Source of the DNA: Platycnemis pennipes
Lineage: Eukaryota > Arthropoda > Insecta > Odonata > Platycnemididae
Assembly (NCBI GenBank): GCA_933228895.1
Contig: OW121857.1
Coordinates: 8,184,001-8,248,000 of the forward strand
Direction of reading: 5' to 3'
Length of the DNA: 64,000 nt
Shown here: one piece after another, positions 32,453 to 44,221 of the stretch
Numbering within the stretch: position 1 is the first letter of the stretch
Layout: each line of letters begins with the position of its first letter
Notes under the pieces: model-generated
Databases searched by the model: none
What the model was told of the DNA's origin: nothing
What the model saw: the letters and a program-made list of their open reading frames with translations, nothing else
Made by a program: the position numbers and the translations under genes

Positions 32453-32744
32453 TAATATTTGCATTGTTCACATAGATATCAACTTTTACATCGATAAGAT
32501 AGACAATATTGGGGAAATTATATTTATTTCAGTACATGCAGTGATGCTCGTAACATTTCGTCACACAATGGATTGCATTCGAATCGAAGGAAGCTCCCTT
32601 GCCTACTGCTTTCGCCTTTCACTCGTGAGCAGAAGATGCTCTCCTCAACTTCCGATAGTCTGGCCTCCTACCTCAAGGGACCGGCATCGAATCTGTGCTG
32701 CGGCATCTCCATTGGTGAACATGAGTGCTTTGTGGAGAGCATTA

Positions 32745-33313
32745 GGTCTAAATCGGGTCTAAATGACGAATTTGAACGTGTGCAGCGAATATCGGCAAGA
32801 TTTGTAAAGGGAGGGTACGATACCCTTATTAGCGTAACCAGTCTATTAAATGAATTAAATTGGGAATCATTGTCAGATCGCCGGTTGGAATTTAGACTTA
32901 ATCTCTTAAACAAATTCCAAGGCAATATTTTCAGTGATAATGTTAAAAATATTTTACGAACCCCAACTTACTACGGCAAACTGGATCATAACCGCAAAAT
33001 TAGAGAAATTGATTGCCGAACTGACAGATTCAAAATATCCTTTTTTTCTCGTTCTATTAGGGATATGAACCACGGTAAATATATCCAATACCAGTAGCTG
33101 AATGTTAGTATAAGGACTTATAGCTAACCCAACTAACGGCATGTTTTTGCATGTATTTTTTGCTATTTTTATCTTTTTTTAAATAGCGTAGTTTTGAACA
33201 GTACCTATAAAAGTACTGATCCTTTTTTTATGCATGATATGTAGTGCATGTTTGGTGAGAGTTCACCCCCTGCCACACACCTTTATGGTGGCATGCAGGG
33301 TATTATGTAGATG
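32745..33313 (+). mobile_element. LINE-B fragment, 3' part
   Basis: It encodes GLNDEFERVQRISARFVKGG, then YDTLISVTSLLNELNWESLS, then FFSRSIRDMNHGKYIQYQ, and ends in the LINE-B tail ATTATGTAGATG. The upstream part of the same open frame (from 32573) is non-LINE flank. Confidence 0.85.
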
Positions 33314-33612
33314 AGAAGTTTTGGACTTGATTGAAGAAAGAAGAAAGTACAAGAATGTGAAAACTGAAGAAGGGCAGCTTTGCTACAAAAGAATAAGGAA
33401 CGAAATACGTCGCAAAGTAAGAAAAGCTAGAGAGATGTGGATGAAGAATCTATGCGAAGATGTGCAAAGCAACCTTGCACTTGGAGAGGTGGAAGCTGCT
33501 TACAGGGTAGTGAGGAACAACTTCAAAGAACGGAGCGCAAGATGCAGTGCCATAAGGGACAAGAATGGAGAAATTTTGATTGAAAACGAGGATAAAGTGA
33601 AGAGATGGAAAG
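33314..33612 (+). mobile_element. RTE-like LINE, linker segment with endonuclease-RT spacer
   Basis: The frame from 33321 encodes DLIEERRKYKNVKTEEGQLC, RIRNEIRRKVRKAREMWM and IRDKNGEILIENEDKVKRW, a charged helical linker typical of RTE/BovB-type ORFs upstream of the RT. At 33616 the frame runs into LINE-B 3' UTR. Confidence 0.75.
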
Positions 33613-33615
33613 GAT

Positions 33616-33812
33616 ATCAGCCAACCCAACTAACAGCATATTTTTGCATGTTTCCTCTGCTATTTTTATCATTTTTTAAATAGTGAATTTTATAACAGGA
33701 TAAACATACCAATCCTTTTTTATACATAATATGTAGTACATGTTTGTTGAGAATTCACCCCCTGCCATGCACCTTTGTTGTGGCTTGCAGGGTATTATGT
33801 AGATGTTGATGC
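33616..33812 (+). repeat. LINE-B 3' UTR fragment
   Basis: It contains AACCCAACTAACAGCATATT, the terminal hairpin region TTCACCCCCTGCC and GGCTTGCAGGG, and the tail ATTATGTAGATG. Confidence 0.75.
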
Positions 33813-33865
33813 CGTTTTTGGAGATCCGAATGGGATTAATAAATTCCTCAGGGTGGTACGTCTAC

Positions 33866-35136
33866 ATTTATCTACATCTACACGATACCCTGCAAGCCAC
33901 CGCGAGGGTGTGTGGCAGGGAGTGAAGATCACCAAGCATGCGCTACTAACATGCAAACTAGCAACTATAGGGACTCATGCAACTTGATTGTTAGTATATA
34001 AGTATTTAAGGGGTTAATACATACATCATGCACTACAGAATACTCTAAAATATTTCCCCTACTTATCCCTTTCCTATGCTGCCTATTCTTTAGTCTTATA
34101 GTACGGGGGAAAAATGCCATTTTGAATCTATCTGTACGACAATCTATCTCTCTAATCTTATTTTTCTGGTCGTATCTAGCATAATACGCTGGTTTTTTTA
34201 ATATGTTCCTAACATCTTCAGTAAAGCTATCCGATTGAAATTTCTCTAATAGATTTAATCTGTACTTTAACCTACGCTCTGATAATGATTCCTACCCTAA
34301 TTCTTGTATTAATTCTGATACACTACTCAACCGATCGCAACATCTTTTAGCGAACCTAGCTGCACTACGCTGCACACTTTCTAGTTCTCTGATCAAACCT
34401 AATTCATTCGGATCCCATGCACTGGCTGCATACTCAAGGTGGGGCTTAACTAGTGAAAAATAGTATCGCTCTTTTGTCTTCTCATCACATTTCCCAAGTA
34501 CTCTTTTTATAAAGTCTAGCCTTCTCTTCGCTCGGCCGCATTTTCCCTGATGTGTCTTCCCCGCGATAAATCTTTAGTTATTGTTACACCTAAATATCTT
34601 ATGGTTTCAACGTTTTCGATCTTCGTGTTACTAATTTTATAGTATCGCTCTATCGAATTATTCCTCCTCCAAAAATTGATAGCTGCACATTTTTTAAGGT
34701 TAAGTTCAAACTGCTATTTGTCGCACCACTCTTGAATTGCATCTAAATCCTTGCTAAGCAATTTCCTGTCCTCTTCTTTTGATATACCCCTATACACTAC
34801 CGTATCGTCTGCAAAAAGTCTAAGCTTACTACTAACTACGGTACCCAAATCGTTTATGTATAAAAGAAATAGAAGCGGACCTATTACCCTACCCTGGGGA
34901 ATTCCCGATGTGCTTTTGATTGTGTCCGACATAATACCATCTATGACAACCCTCTGCTCTCGCCCACTTAAGAATTCTTTTACCCAACATACAACGTCTT
35001 TATTTATACCAAAACTCTCTAACTTCAAGATTAATATATCATGAGGAACTTTATCGAAAGCCTTTTTAAAATCTAAAAATTTCGCATCGACTTCAGTACT
35101 ATTTTCGTCGTGGACTAAAATATCGTGTACGAATTA
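33866..35136 (-). mobile_element. LINE-A copy reaching into the RT catalytic core
   Basis: It reads 3' tail first on the plus strand (ACATCTACACGATACCCTGC). The minus frame 34714-35028 encodes the RT core: STSGIPQGRVIGPLLFLLYI, then SSKLRLFADDTVVYRGISKE with catalytic FADD intact. Further 5' (about 35040-35130) lies DFKKAFDKVPHD. Downstream C-terminal blocks are present but frameshifted. The endonuclease domain is absent. Confidence 0.88.
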
Positions 35137-35671
35137 GATGTATTATGTAGATGTAAATGAGATGTCCTCACCACGTGCTAATTCAAGTCAACGGTCGGCC
35201 CAAGAAGAAGTGGTCTTGCGGCGAGTAGGTAGTGCATACAATACATCGAAGGCGGCGAAATGATGACCCAGGGTTGATGACAGCGAGGGTTCCTCAAGGA
35301 CGCCCGAGTTCAAGGCTAGGCCCTCCCCGAATTCGAGAGAGAGGCGGGCACTTCGTGATCACAACGGTTCCCTCTCCGAAATCACGCAAAGGCAAAAGCA
35401 GCCAACCAGAGGGCACAGCCCCTCCCCTCCCACCTTCCTCCCCTCTCCCACAGTGGACTCCGCCTGGCTCCGCGTGGCACTCATTCGTCTCTCAACCGCC
35501 GGCCGGCGTCCCAGTCGCTCTGACAAGCACCGCGTTCCTCCTCGGCGGCCGAGGGTTCGATCCTCGAAGCGACCCTCAGGGAGTCCCCGACAACAACGCG
35601 TGGAAATAAGGTGAGTGACCAGCTGTTTTTGCCCCTTGTTGAAGAACGCAGTGCGAAGCGGTCAGGCGAAG
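35137..35671. other. GC-rich island with strong splice-donor-like site
   Basis: About 35160-35620 is clearly richer in G+C and CpG than its surroundings. It holds a plus open frame (35232-35609, 125 codons, Pro/Ser/Arg-rich, no known domain), a B-box-like GGGTTCGATCC (35550-35560) and an ideal donor AAG|GTGAGT at 35609-35615. It could be a first exon/promoter, a SINE cluster or a TE 5' UTR; the sequence alone does not decide. Confidence 0.4.
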
Positions 35672-36312
35672 AGAAGGCTACGTTTTATAAAAAGAGTACT
35701 AGGGAAATGTGATGAGAAGACAAAAGAGCGATGTTACTTTGACTAGTTAGGCCCCACATTGAGTATGCAGCCAGTGTATGGGATCCTAATGAATAAGGGT
35801 TGATCAGAGAAGTAGACAGTGTGCAGCTAGGTTCGTTAAAAGGTGTTACGATAGGATGAGTAGTGTTTGAGAATTAATAAAAGAATTAGGGTGGGAATCA
35901 TTATCAGAGCGTAGGTTAAAGTACAGATTAAATCTATTAGAGAAAATTCAATCGGATAGCTTTACTGAAGATGTTAGGCACATATTAAAAACACCAGCGT
36001 ATTATGGTAGATTCGATCAGATAATCAAGATTAGAGAGATAGATTTTCGTACCGATAGGTTCAAAATGGCATTTTTTCCTCGTACTATGAGAGAACAGAA
36101 TAGGCATCACAGCAAAGGGAGAGGTAGGGGAAATATTTTCGAGTATTCTCTACTGCATGATGCATGTATTAAACCCTTAAATACTATAGATACTAACAAA
36201 CTAGTTGCATGAGACCCTATATTTGCTTGTTTGCATGTCGGCAGTGCATGCTTGGTGATCTTCACCCCCTGCCACACACCCTCGCGGTGCCATGCAGGGT
36301 GTCGTGTAGAGG
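35672..36312 (+). mobile_element. LINE-A fragment, 3' part
   Basis: Nucleotide match to 2680-3310: GTACTAGGGAAATGTGATGA, then CGTAGGTTAAAGTACAGATT, then the 3' UTR ending GTGTCGTGTAGAGG. Stops and deletions destroy the frame. Confidence 0.8.
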
Positions 36313-36339
36313 TAGTGGCCTGATTACTAATCACTGAGT

Positions 36340-36600
36340 AGCGAGGGTAAGGGTCGGCTTGGTGTAGTGTACTGGCCTCACACTTGGAGGGCCCGAGTTC
36401 CAATATTTGGAAGATATTTTTCATTGGTGATCCGCCCCCTACATGAATTTTTTTGTGGAGAACAGTCGTGTACAGTACTCCGTCCGTCAGATGGGACGTT
36501 AAACTTCGATCCCCTAGGCACATTTTCCTTTAGAGCAGGCTAATGCCGACGCCGGTTTTCCCTCCATGTTTCCTTTCCCGTCCTTACACCTTTCTTGTAC
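36340..36600 (+). repeat. Possible tRNA-derived SINE
   Basis: It has a tRNA-like head GCTTGGTGTAGTGTACTGGC, then GGGCCCGAGTTCCAATA, followed by a body with GATGGGACGTTAAACTTCGA. The layout fits a SINE, but no second copy is in the window. Confidence 0.45.
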
Positions 36601-36840
36601 CTAACATCGTTCCTCCTCTTGAGTCATGGATAGCATTCGAAACGCGAGAATCCCAGCTTGGTGGTTCAACCATCGTTGGTTGGTTGATCACCACCACCGT
36701 AATTTTTTGAGCTGTAGGCTTGACGGAAGACTGGCCGAGAGGCACTTCAAACCGCGGGGATACCTCAAGCGGAAACAACTTAGGCCGTCTTCTGCATTCC
36801 TCATTGGGAGTCAATTTTTTACATTGCAGATGCTAACCGT

Positions 36841-37120
36841 GTAGCTGCATAAGACCCATATTATTAGCATGTTTCTATGTATAATCTTTGATACAATACT
36901 GCAGGTTTTGGTGATCTTCACCCCCTGCCTCACACCCTCGCGGTGGCTTGCAGAGTATCGTGTACATGTAGATTCATGTTGTGCTAAATTTTATCTGATA
37001 AATGAGACTAGAGATATAGATCGTAGTACCGATAGATTTAAAATGTATTTTTTTCCCGCGAACCAAAAGAACATAATAGGCAGCATAGCAAAGGGAAATG
37101 TATGTGAAAACTTGTAAGCC
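36841..37120 (+). repeat. Two adjoining LINE-A 3' fragments
   Basis: 36841-36972 matches the LINE-A 3' UTR end (TTCACCCCCTGCCTCACACC, then ATCGTGTACATGTAG). 36975-37120 matches the sequence upstream of the 3' UTR (GATAAATGAGACTAGAGATA, GGCAGCATAGCAAAGGG). The order is reversed relative to an intact copy, so these are two fragments. Confidence 0.65.
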
Positions 37121-37242
37121 TGTGGTGCATGAAGCTTGTTTTAGCAGTACTACCCATGCACGCTATGGGTATACTTATAAATATATTCCGAGAAATCCTT
37201 TCTAACCAGTATTCACTAGTTGCACGTGATTCTTACATCTAA

Positions 37243-37767
37243 CACCTACATCTACCCAATACCCTGCAAGCCACCATAAAGGTGTGTGGCAGGGGGTGAA
37301 TTCTCACCAAACATGCACCACATATCATGTATAAAAAAGGATTAGTAATAATATACTAGTCTAAACTTCATTATTTAAAAAAAGATAAAATTAGCAAAGC
37401 AAACATGGAAAAACATACAGTTATTTAGGATAGCTTTAAGTCCTTCTGCGAACATGTACTACCTATGCTATCCATTGCTAAACTCGTATTGATATAGTTA
37501 CCGTTATTCATATCCCGTACAATTGTACGAGGGAAAAAGGACATTTTGAATCTGTCAGTTCGGCAATTAATTTCTCCAATTTTGTGATCATGGTCCGGTC
37601 TACCATACTAAGTTGTGGTTCGCAAAATATTTTTGACGTCTTCACTGAAAATATTATCTTGGAATTTATTTAGGAGATTAAGTCTAAATTCAACCTGCAA
37701 TCTGACAATGATTCCCATTTTAATTCATTTAATAGACTGGTTACGCTAACATAGTTATCATACCCCC
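37243..37767 (-). mobile_element. LINE-B fragment
   Basis: Minus orientation from tail (CTACCCAATACCCTGCAAGC) through the 3' UTR to coding YDNYVSVTSLLNELKWESLS. The GC-richer segment to its right (37790-38030) is not LINE-B and is unassigned. Confidence 0.8.
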
Positions 37768-38039
37768 CGCTAACATGTTTCAATAAAGTTGCAGCATTGC
37801 AGCTCTTTGTTGCTATTAATGCGAGTTCGCTCTTTGAGTGAGTTCGCTGTGGATTGTCTTCATTCTGGAGACTGGATGCGTGGCGTTCTCTGGACTCTAC
37901 GTGAAGCACCCGAGGCGGCACACCGTTAACCACTCGAGTTGGCGTCCCCACCGGGAAACAGAGTGGCACCTCTGCCGACGAGATTGAGGCTCCGAAGTCT
38001 AGACGAACCAACTCTTAAACGAGACTTCAACGAGAAATC

Positions 38040-38325
38040 AGCTACTTTTGCCTTGATATGCCTCATTTGGGGCAAGCTGCCAGAATGTGAGATCCTTAAC
38101 AAATAGGCTTAAATCACAAACTGGAGCGTGCAACTACGGAGATCGGCAAGTTTTGTACAGGGACGGTACGATAACTATATTGGCGTGACCAGTCTATTAG
38201 ATGAACTATAATGGGAATCATTGTCAGACCGAATATAGACTTAACCTCTTGACTATATTCCGAGACAATATTTTTATGGATGACGTTAAAACATTTAGCG
38301 AAATCCGTCTTACTGTGGTGGACTA
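38040..38325 (+). repeat. LINE-B coding fragment
   Basis: A diverged copy of GRYDNYIGVTSLLDEL-type coding sequence (GGGACGGTACGATAACTATA and following), ending where an opposite-strand LINE-B tail begins at 38323. Confidence 0.7.
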
Positions 38326-38983
38326 CATCTACATAATACCCTGCAAGCCACCGCAAAGGTGTGTGGCGGGGGGTGATTTCTCACCAAACATGCACTACAT
38401 ATCATGCATCAAAAAGGATTAGTATTTATATACTGTTCTAAACTTCAGTGTTTGAAAAAAGATAAAAACAGCAAAGCAAAAATGCTGTTAGTTGGGTTAG
38501 CTTGAAGTCCTCATACCAACATCTACATCTACATAATATCCTGCAAGCCACCACAAGGGTGTGTGGCAGGGGGTGATTGCTCACCAAACATGCACTACAT
38601 ATCATGCATAAAAAAGGAATAGAATTAATATAGTAGTCAGAACTACACTATTTAAAAAAGATAGAAATTGCAAAGCAAACATGCAAAAATATTCTGTTAG
38701 TAGGGTTAGCTTTAAGTACTCATACCAACATGCAGCTATCAATGCTATCCATTGCTACTCTCCGATTGGACATATTATCCGTTATTCGTATCTCTAATTG
38801 TACGAGGGAAAAAGGACATTTTGAATCGGTCAGTTCGGCAATCAATTTCTCTAATTTTATGATTATTGTTCAGTCTACCATAGTATGTTGGGGTTCGCAA
38901 AATATTTTTAACATCATCACTGAAAATATTGTCTTGGAATTTGTTTAAGACATTAAATCTAAACCTGCGATCTGACAATGATC
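38323..38983 (-). mobile_element. Two consecutive LINE-B 3' ends, minus strand
   Basis: Two tails in the same orientation (ACATCTACATAATACCCTGC at 38330 and ATCTACATAATATCCTGCAA at 38529) show two separate truncated copies, 38323-38521 and 38522-38983. The second reaches coding sequence (minus 38775-38978, FRFNVLNKFQDNIFSDDV and SFFPRTIRDTNNG). Confidence 0.8.
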
Positions 38984-39320
38984 ATAAAATTAGAAAAATA
39001 GATTGCCGAACCGACGTATTCAAAGAGGCCTTTTTTCCTCGCAGGAATAGGGATACTAATAGTGCTAAATATATTCAATAGTTCAAATGAAAATATATCA
39101 GTGGATAGCATGGGTTGCATGTTGGTGTAAACTAGCCTAACTAACAGCCAATTTTTTGCATGCTAGCTTTGCTCTTTAAATATTTTTTAAAAATTGTTTG
39201 TCTAGACTATAATATACCTGCTAATCCTTTTTATGCATATTATGTAATGCATATTTGGTGTGAATTCTCCTCCTGCCAAGCAACTTTATGGTGGCTTGCA
39301 TGGTATCAAGTAGCTGTTGA
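38984..39320 (+). repeat. LINE-B 3' fragment, inverted relative to neighbour
   Basis: It starts abruptly at ATAAAATTAGAAAAATAGATTG in plus orientation, back to back with the minus copy, and runs to the tail TGGCTTGCATGGTATCAAGTAG. The junction at 38983/38984 is a breakpoint within coding sequence. Confidence 0.7.
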
Positions 39321-39933
39321 GTCATTTAAAGGCCGGAGCTAGAAAGTGAACTGTGCTGAGAGAGATAAGAGGAAAAAAGCGTTCCAAGATAAATTACGTA
39401 AGAAAAAATTGTTATCGTATCCTGTCAGGTACAAATAAACCCCAATAATAAATAGGCTATTTGCATTTGCCATTGCGAAGGTCTACTGTAAAAACCTGAG
39501 CGGATAGTGGAGCGTTCCCGTTGACTGAAGGGTTGCAGTTCGATCCCGCAGTCAATGAATACCTTCGAGATATCAATTTATGTGCTGTTTAGAAAAACCG
39601 TGAGAGCTACGAAATATTTATCGTATGCAGGCATACTTACTATTTCGCAGTTCACAAACTACCCGTCCCTGGGGTATCATATCAAACCCATAATGAAACG
39701 CTATACTTTTCGTTGGAGGGTATTCCGATCATTCAAACAGAAGGAAAGTCTGACTGGTGGTTAACGCACATAATAACAACTGCCAATTTTGTTTGTTTAC
39801 ATATACACCTATAAAGTAGATATAATTTTACCTACCCGTAACTTGCAAGAAGCTAGTATACGGCAATTGCTTACATACATAACTCACCATGAATGACTTC
39901 ATGAAATACTCTATGGAAAAAATTTAGCACATC
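39321..39933. other. Unassigned sequence
   Basis: The only notable site is a tRNA-like segment with a B-box match near 39536 (GCAGTTCGATCCC). No gene is supported. Confidence 0.4.
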
Positions 39934-41215
39934 ATCTACATCTACGTCATACCACGCGAACCACCGCGATGGCGTGTGGCAGGGGTGTAAGATGACCGTT
40001 CATGGACTACTTACATCTGCATCTACATAGTACGCTGCAAGTCACCTCAAAGGTGTGTGGCAGAGGGTGAATTCTCACCAAGCATGCACTACATAGCATG
40101 CATTTAAAACGATTAGTATTAATATATCAGTCTAGACAGCAATATTTAAAAAGATAAAAATAGCAAAGCATACATGCAAAAAAGTGCTGTTAGTTGGGTT
40201 ACCTTCAGCTCATTACACCATCATGCAACTACCTATGCTATCCATTGCTACGCTCGTATTGGATATTTTTACCGTTATTCACATCCCAGATTGTACGAGG
40301 AAAAAAGGACATTTTGAATCTGTAATTTCGGCAATCAATTCCTGTAATTTTGTAATTATTGTCCAGTTCGCAAAATATTTTTAACGTCATCATTGAAAAT
40401 AATATCTTGGAATTTACTTAGGAGAATAAGTCTAAATTTTACCTGCGATCTCACAATGATTCCCATTTTAATTCATTTAATACACTGGTTACGCTAATAA
40501 GGTTATCATACCGTCCCTTTACAAATATTGCCGAGCTTCGCTGCACACGTTCAAGTTCGTTATTTAGACCGATTTCGTAGGGATCCCATACACTGGCAGC
40601 ATATACCAAATGAGGTCTAACAAGGGAAAAAGTTGCTGATTTCTCGTACATGATCGTCACATTTACCCAATACTCTTTTGATGAATCCCAGTCTACGATT
40701 CGCTTGACCCATTATGTCACGTATGTGTTTACCCCAGGAAAGATCATGTGCCAGTCTTATTCCAAGATATTTAACGGATCCCACGTTTGTTATTTCATTA
40801 TTAGTTTTTTTGTACGTGCTAGGAGGAGAACAATTCTTTTTCCAAAAATTCATTACTATACATTAAAAAAAAATTAATTCTAACTACCATGAATTACTCC
40901 ATTTTTCAATTGATGTTAGGTTATCATTTAAATATTCTTTATCATTTGGGCATAGAATTTCCATGTACACTACCGCGTCATTGGCAAATAGACGAAGCTT
41001 ACTTTTTACCACCTTCTTTATATCATTTATGTACAGAAGGAACAGGAGTGGGCCTATCACACTACCTAGTGGGACACCTGAAGTGACTTTAATTGCCGAT
41101 GAGGAAACACCGTCCAAAACAACCCTTTGCGCCCGATCATGAAGGAAATCATTTATCGATGATATTACATAACTATCTAACCCATAAGTTAACCCATAAC
41201 CCAATTCTAACCCAT
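39934..41215 (-). mobile_element. LINE-B copy with RT core; short LINE-A tail at its left edge
   Basis: 39934-40008 is a short LINE-A-like tail. From 40009, LINE-B runs leftward-sense with coding pieces 40451-40660, 40617-40853 and 40884-41228. The last holds RT core VVLDGVSSSAIKVTSGVPLG, then IGPLLFLLYINDIKKVVKSK, then LRLFANDAVVY. The catalytic FADD is FAND (codon at 40980-40982), and the usual PQG is PLG. The following piece has SVKYLGIRLAHDLSWGKHI. Confidence 0.88.
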
Positions 41216-41742
41216 AAGTACGTAACACTTACATGCAGTTATTGTGAGAGGCACGATTATGCTGCACAAAATCGCGTAACTTGCATCAATTGTAAATGCA
41301 GATAATACGGGAGTGGAGAGAAATTCTGTACATTAGAGTAATGGATTTAGGAGTTCGATTAATATCCAGATTATCTGATAATAGAAAGATGTCGCCCAGT
41401 CCTTGAGAAGACCAGAGTCTCCGTGAGTACGCAAGAGCCATTTGGGGGAGAGCGGTGGTGTAGCCCTTCCTTCCTGGAACACGTCATGGGCGTACACCTA
41501 GTTGCATGAGAGTAGCGGAAATCAACACCGGGAACAGCAATAGATCGTGACCAGTGAGGCTGAAAGAAGCCATGCCTGAATTGACATGCTGATAAAACGA
41601 TGAAGTCGAGTCGGTCGTCTTCACGCGTCAAAAGATCTTGAGCCTTGCTGCAGTAGCCACTAATCACTACGACCAATGCGATAAGCAGCAAGATTGCCTG
41701 CGATGGGAAACGTACGAAATTAATAATGCCAACTTATCGCCA
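41216..41742. other. Unassigned sequence
   Basis: Open frames on both strands (for example 41371-41691 minus) show no recognisable domain. An ACCCATAA-like run lies at 41175-41220. Confidence 0.4.
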
Positions 41743-42482
41743 TTTAAGGAGGTTGGCTCGCGACTGCTTGAGTCAAGTTGTCTGAGGAATCGTATTAATT
41801 TAAGTACGAGTATATGCCTGCTAAGTACTCCATACCTCAAAAAGAAAATTACCTAAGCTATTGAAAGTCAAAAGTATCACAAGAAATACGATGAAAAGTC
41901 GAAGGATTTCTTTTTTATGATAATTTTAATCAGCTCGACGATGGAATCATTCAGCATTTACTTTAAAGAAATAAATTCATGTACTCAATGAATTTACTAA
42001 TGAATAACACCAGAATATTACTATCAAACGTTATCATATAATATTTTTCTGAAATATGCTTTAATATCTCACTAGTAATGATATTATTCATACGCCAACC
42101 ATTTTGGGTACAGACACCGCAGCGCCACTTGAAGTCAACTAACGCATTTCGTCTACTATAAGCGCAGAAATTGGTACATTTAGCGAACTAACTGTAGATT
42201 GATGCTTTTTTTTCGTGTCGTTTTATTTCTTGTGAAATTACGCATAAAATATCAGTTTTTTGCAAAAATGACATGTCACTATGGCATTTTTAAACGTATT
42301 ATTCCCATGTGATGGCCATTCTCGCCGTTAATCGTATGTAATTTCAGATGCAATTTGAGGAAAAAGGAGTATGGGTTGGTGTAATTATCTTTACTTTATT
42401 AGATAGAGGAACTTTAGTACTATAAGTGCTGAAAATATTAAAAAAATGACATGACTTTCACTTTTCGGATCAACCTCCTTAA
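41743..42482 (+). repeat. 740-bp repeat, copy 3, with TTAA at both ends
   Basis: This is the best-preserved ends of the family: TTAAGGAGGTTGGCTCGCGA and CGGATCAACCTCCTTAA. GGAGGTTG is inverted at the right end, and TTAA flanks both sides, either as target duplication or as part of the TIR. Confidence 0.75.
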
Positions 42483-42805
42483 TTGCCGCTTTAAAATGCT
42501 TCCTCGAAACTCCAAAATGACTCAAGAGTGACTAGTTCCTTTTCCATTCTTCCTCCACTTCGCGGAAACAGTTCAGTGATGGTTACGAAGCCAGCGGCAA
42601 CCTGAAGTACGTAGGTTCGAACCCTGCCGAACAAATGAATCTCAAGTTTGTGTTCATCTTTTTAATGTCAAAAAGGCAGTTTCCCATTTTTAAACTATTT
42701 TCGCGAATTTTGTCGTTTTCCCAACCATTAACTATGAAAGATGAATCATCCATTGTACCTACCATGTTATACAGCAATGTTATTTAAGAAACATGATGAT
42801 GATTC

Positions 42806-43497
42806 ATCTACATGTACATAATACCCTGCAAGCCACCATAAAGGTGAGTGGCAGGGGGTTAATTCTCACCAAACAAGCACTACATATCATGTATAAAAAG
42901 GATCAGTATTTATATACTGTTCTAAACTTCATTGGAAAAAAATAAAAATAGCATAGCAAACATGCTGTTAGTTGGGTTAGCTTTAAGTGCTCATGCCAAC
43001 ATGCAGCTACCAATGTTATCCATTGCTACACTCGTACTGGATATATTTACCGTTATTCTTACCCCTAATAGTACGAGGAAAAAAGGACATTTTGAATCTG
43101 TCAGTTCGGCAATCAATTTTTCTAATTTTGAGATTATGGTCCAGTCTACCATAGTAAGTTGGTGTCCGCAAAATATTTTTAACGTCATCACTGAAAATAT
43201 TGTCTTGGAATTTATTTAAGAGATTAAGTCTAAATTTCAACCTGCGATCTGACAATGGTTCCCAATTTAATTCATTTAATAGACTGGTTACGCAAATATA
43301 GTTATGGTACCGTCCCTTTACAAATCTTGCCGATCTTCGCTGCACACGTCCAAGTTCATTATTTAGACCGATTTCGTAGGGATCCCATACACTGGCAGCA
43401 TATTCCAAATGAGGTTTTAGAAGGGAAAAGTAGCTGATTTATCGTATATGATCGTCACATTTACCCAGTGCTATTTTGATGAATCCCAGTTTACGAT
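42806..43497 (-). mobile_element. LINE-B fragment, 3' part
   Basis: The minus frame 43016-43408 encodes MEYAASVWDPYEIGLNNELG, RSARFVKGRYHNYICVTSL and SFFPRTIRGKNNGKYIQYEC. The tail ACATGTACATAATACCCTGC lies at the left. Confidence 0.85.
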
Positions 43498-43582
43498 AAT
43501 TAACATGAAGAATTTGGCCGAGAGAAGAATCGAGTGGAGGTATGCGTCAAACCAATCAAAGGATTGTTGACCCATGATGATG
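43497..43582 (+). repeat. RTE-like LINE 3' end
   Basis: AAGAATTTGGCCGAGAGAAG, AATCGAGTGGAGG and CAAACCAATCAAAGGATTGT, then a TGATGATGA tail, match the 3' end at 27960-28048. Confidence 0.75.
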
Positions 43583-44221
43583 ATTTTAATACTAAAATAA
43601 AACTTTTCATGTTTTCTCATGCATAATTTTCCAGCTATTACATTTTGTTACCATAATATTAAATCCAGTAGGGAGTGCGCTCGTTCTAACTTGGTCTTCC
43701 GAAATGACGGCAGAGGATGTCGGTTGAATCGATTAGTGATTTGCCATGGTGAAGTTTGCTTTTTAAGAAATAGGGACCGTCACGTAAGTCACGTAGCGCT
43801 GAAGAGGAATCGGGTTACTTTCACGATTCACTATCGACAGTGGACGAGGAAAAGTGCTTTAAACTAAGTAGTCGAGGCGGATTTCAATGGACTGATAAAG
43901 TGTATAAGGCAGTGGTGAGCAGAATAGAGAAGAGATATCGTGTTATGTGGTAGAGATGAATTTTTGGGAGCATAATGGGGTGGAAAGGAACATTAAGACA
44001 TCTCTGGTCAAGACATGAAAATCCAAGCCACCAGCAAAGAAGATACATGATAAATACCATACAGAAGAAAAATGAAGGGCGAATACTCGGGGAGTTAAGG
44101 AATAAGCACCAAATTGGAAAGAACGGAGTTTAGCCCACCTTAGGATGCAAACTGTTATTACGAAGGGAATAATCCTTTCTCTTAGGATATTACACCAATA
44201 TTAAATCTTTATCTTTATCTG
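43583..44221. other. Unassigned sequence
   Basis: No domain or repeat is recognised; the frame 43619-43867 is short and featureless. Confidence 0.4.

Noticed and set aside
37800..38030. LTR/primer-binding-site-like segment (TTGGCGTCCCCACCGGGAAA)
   Set aside because: A single weak similarity; no LTR pair, polypurine tract or gag/pol sequence was found.
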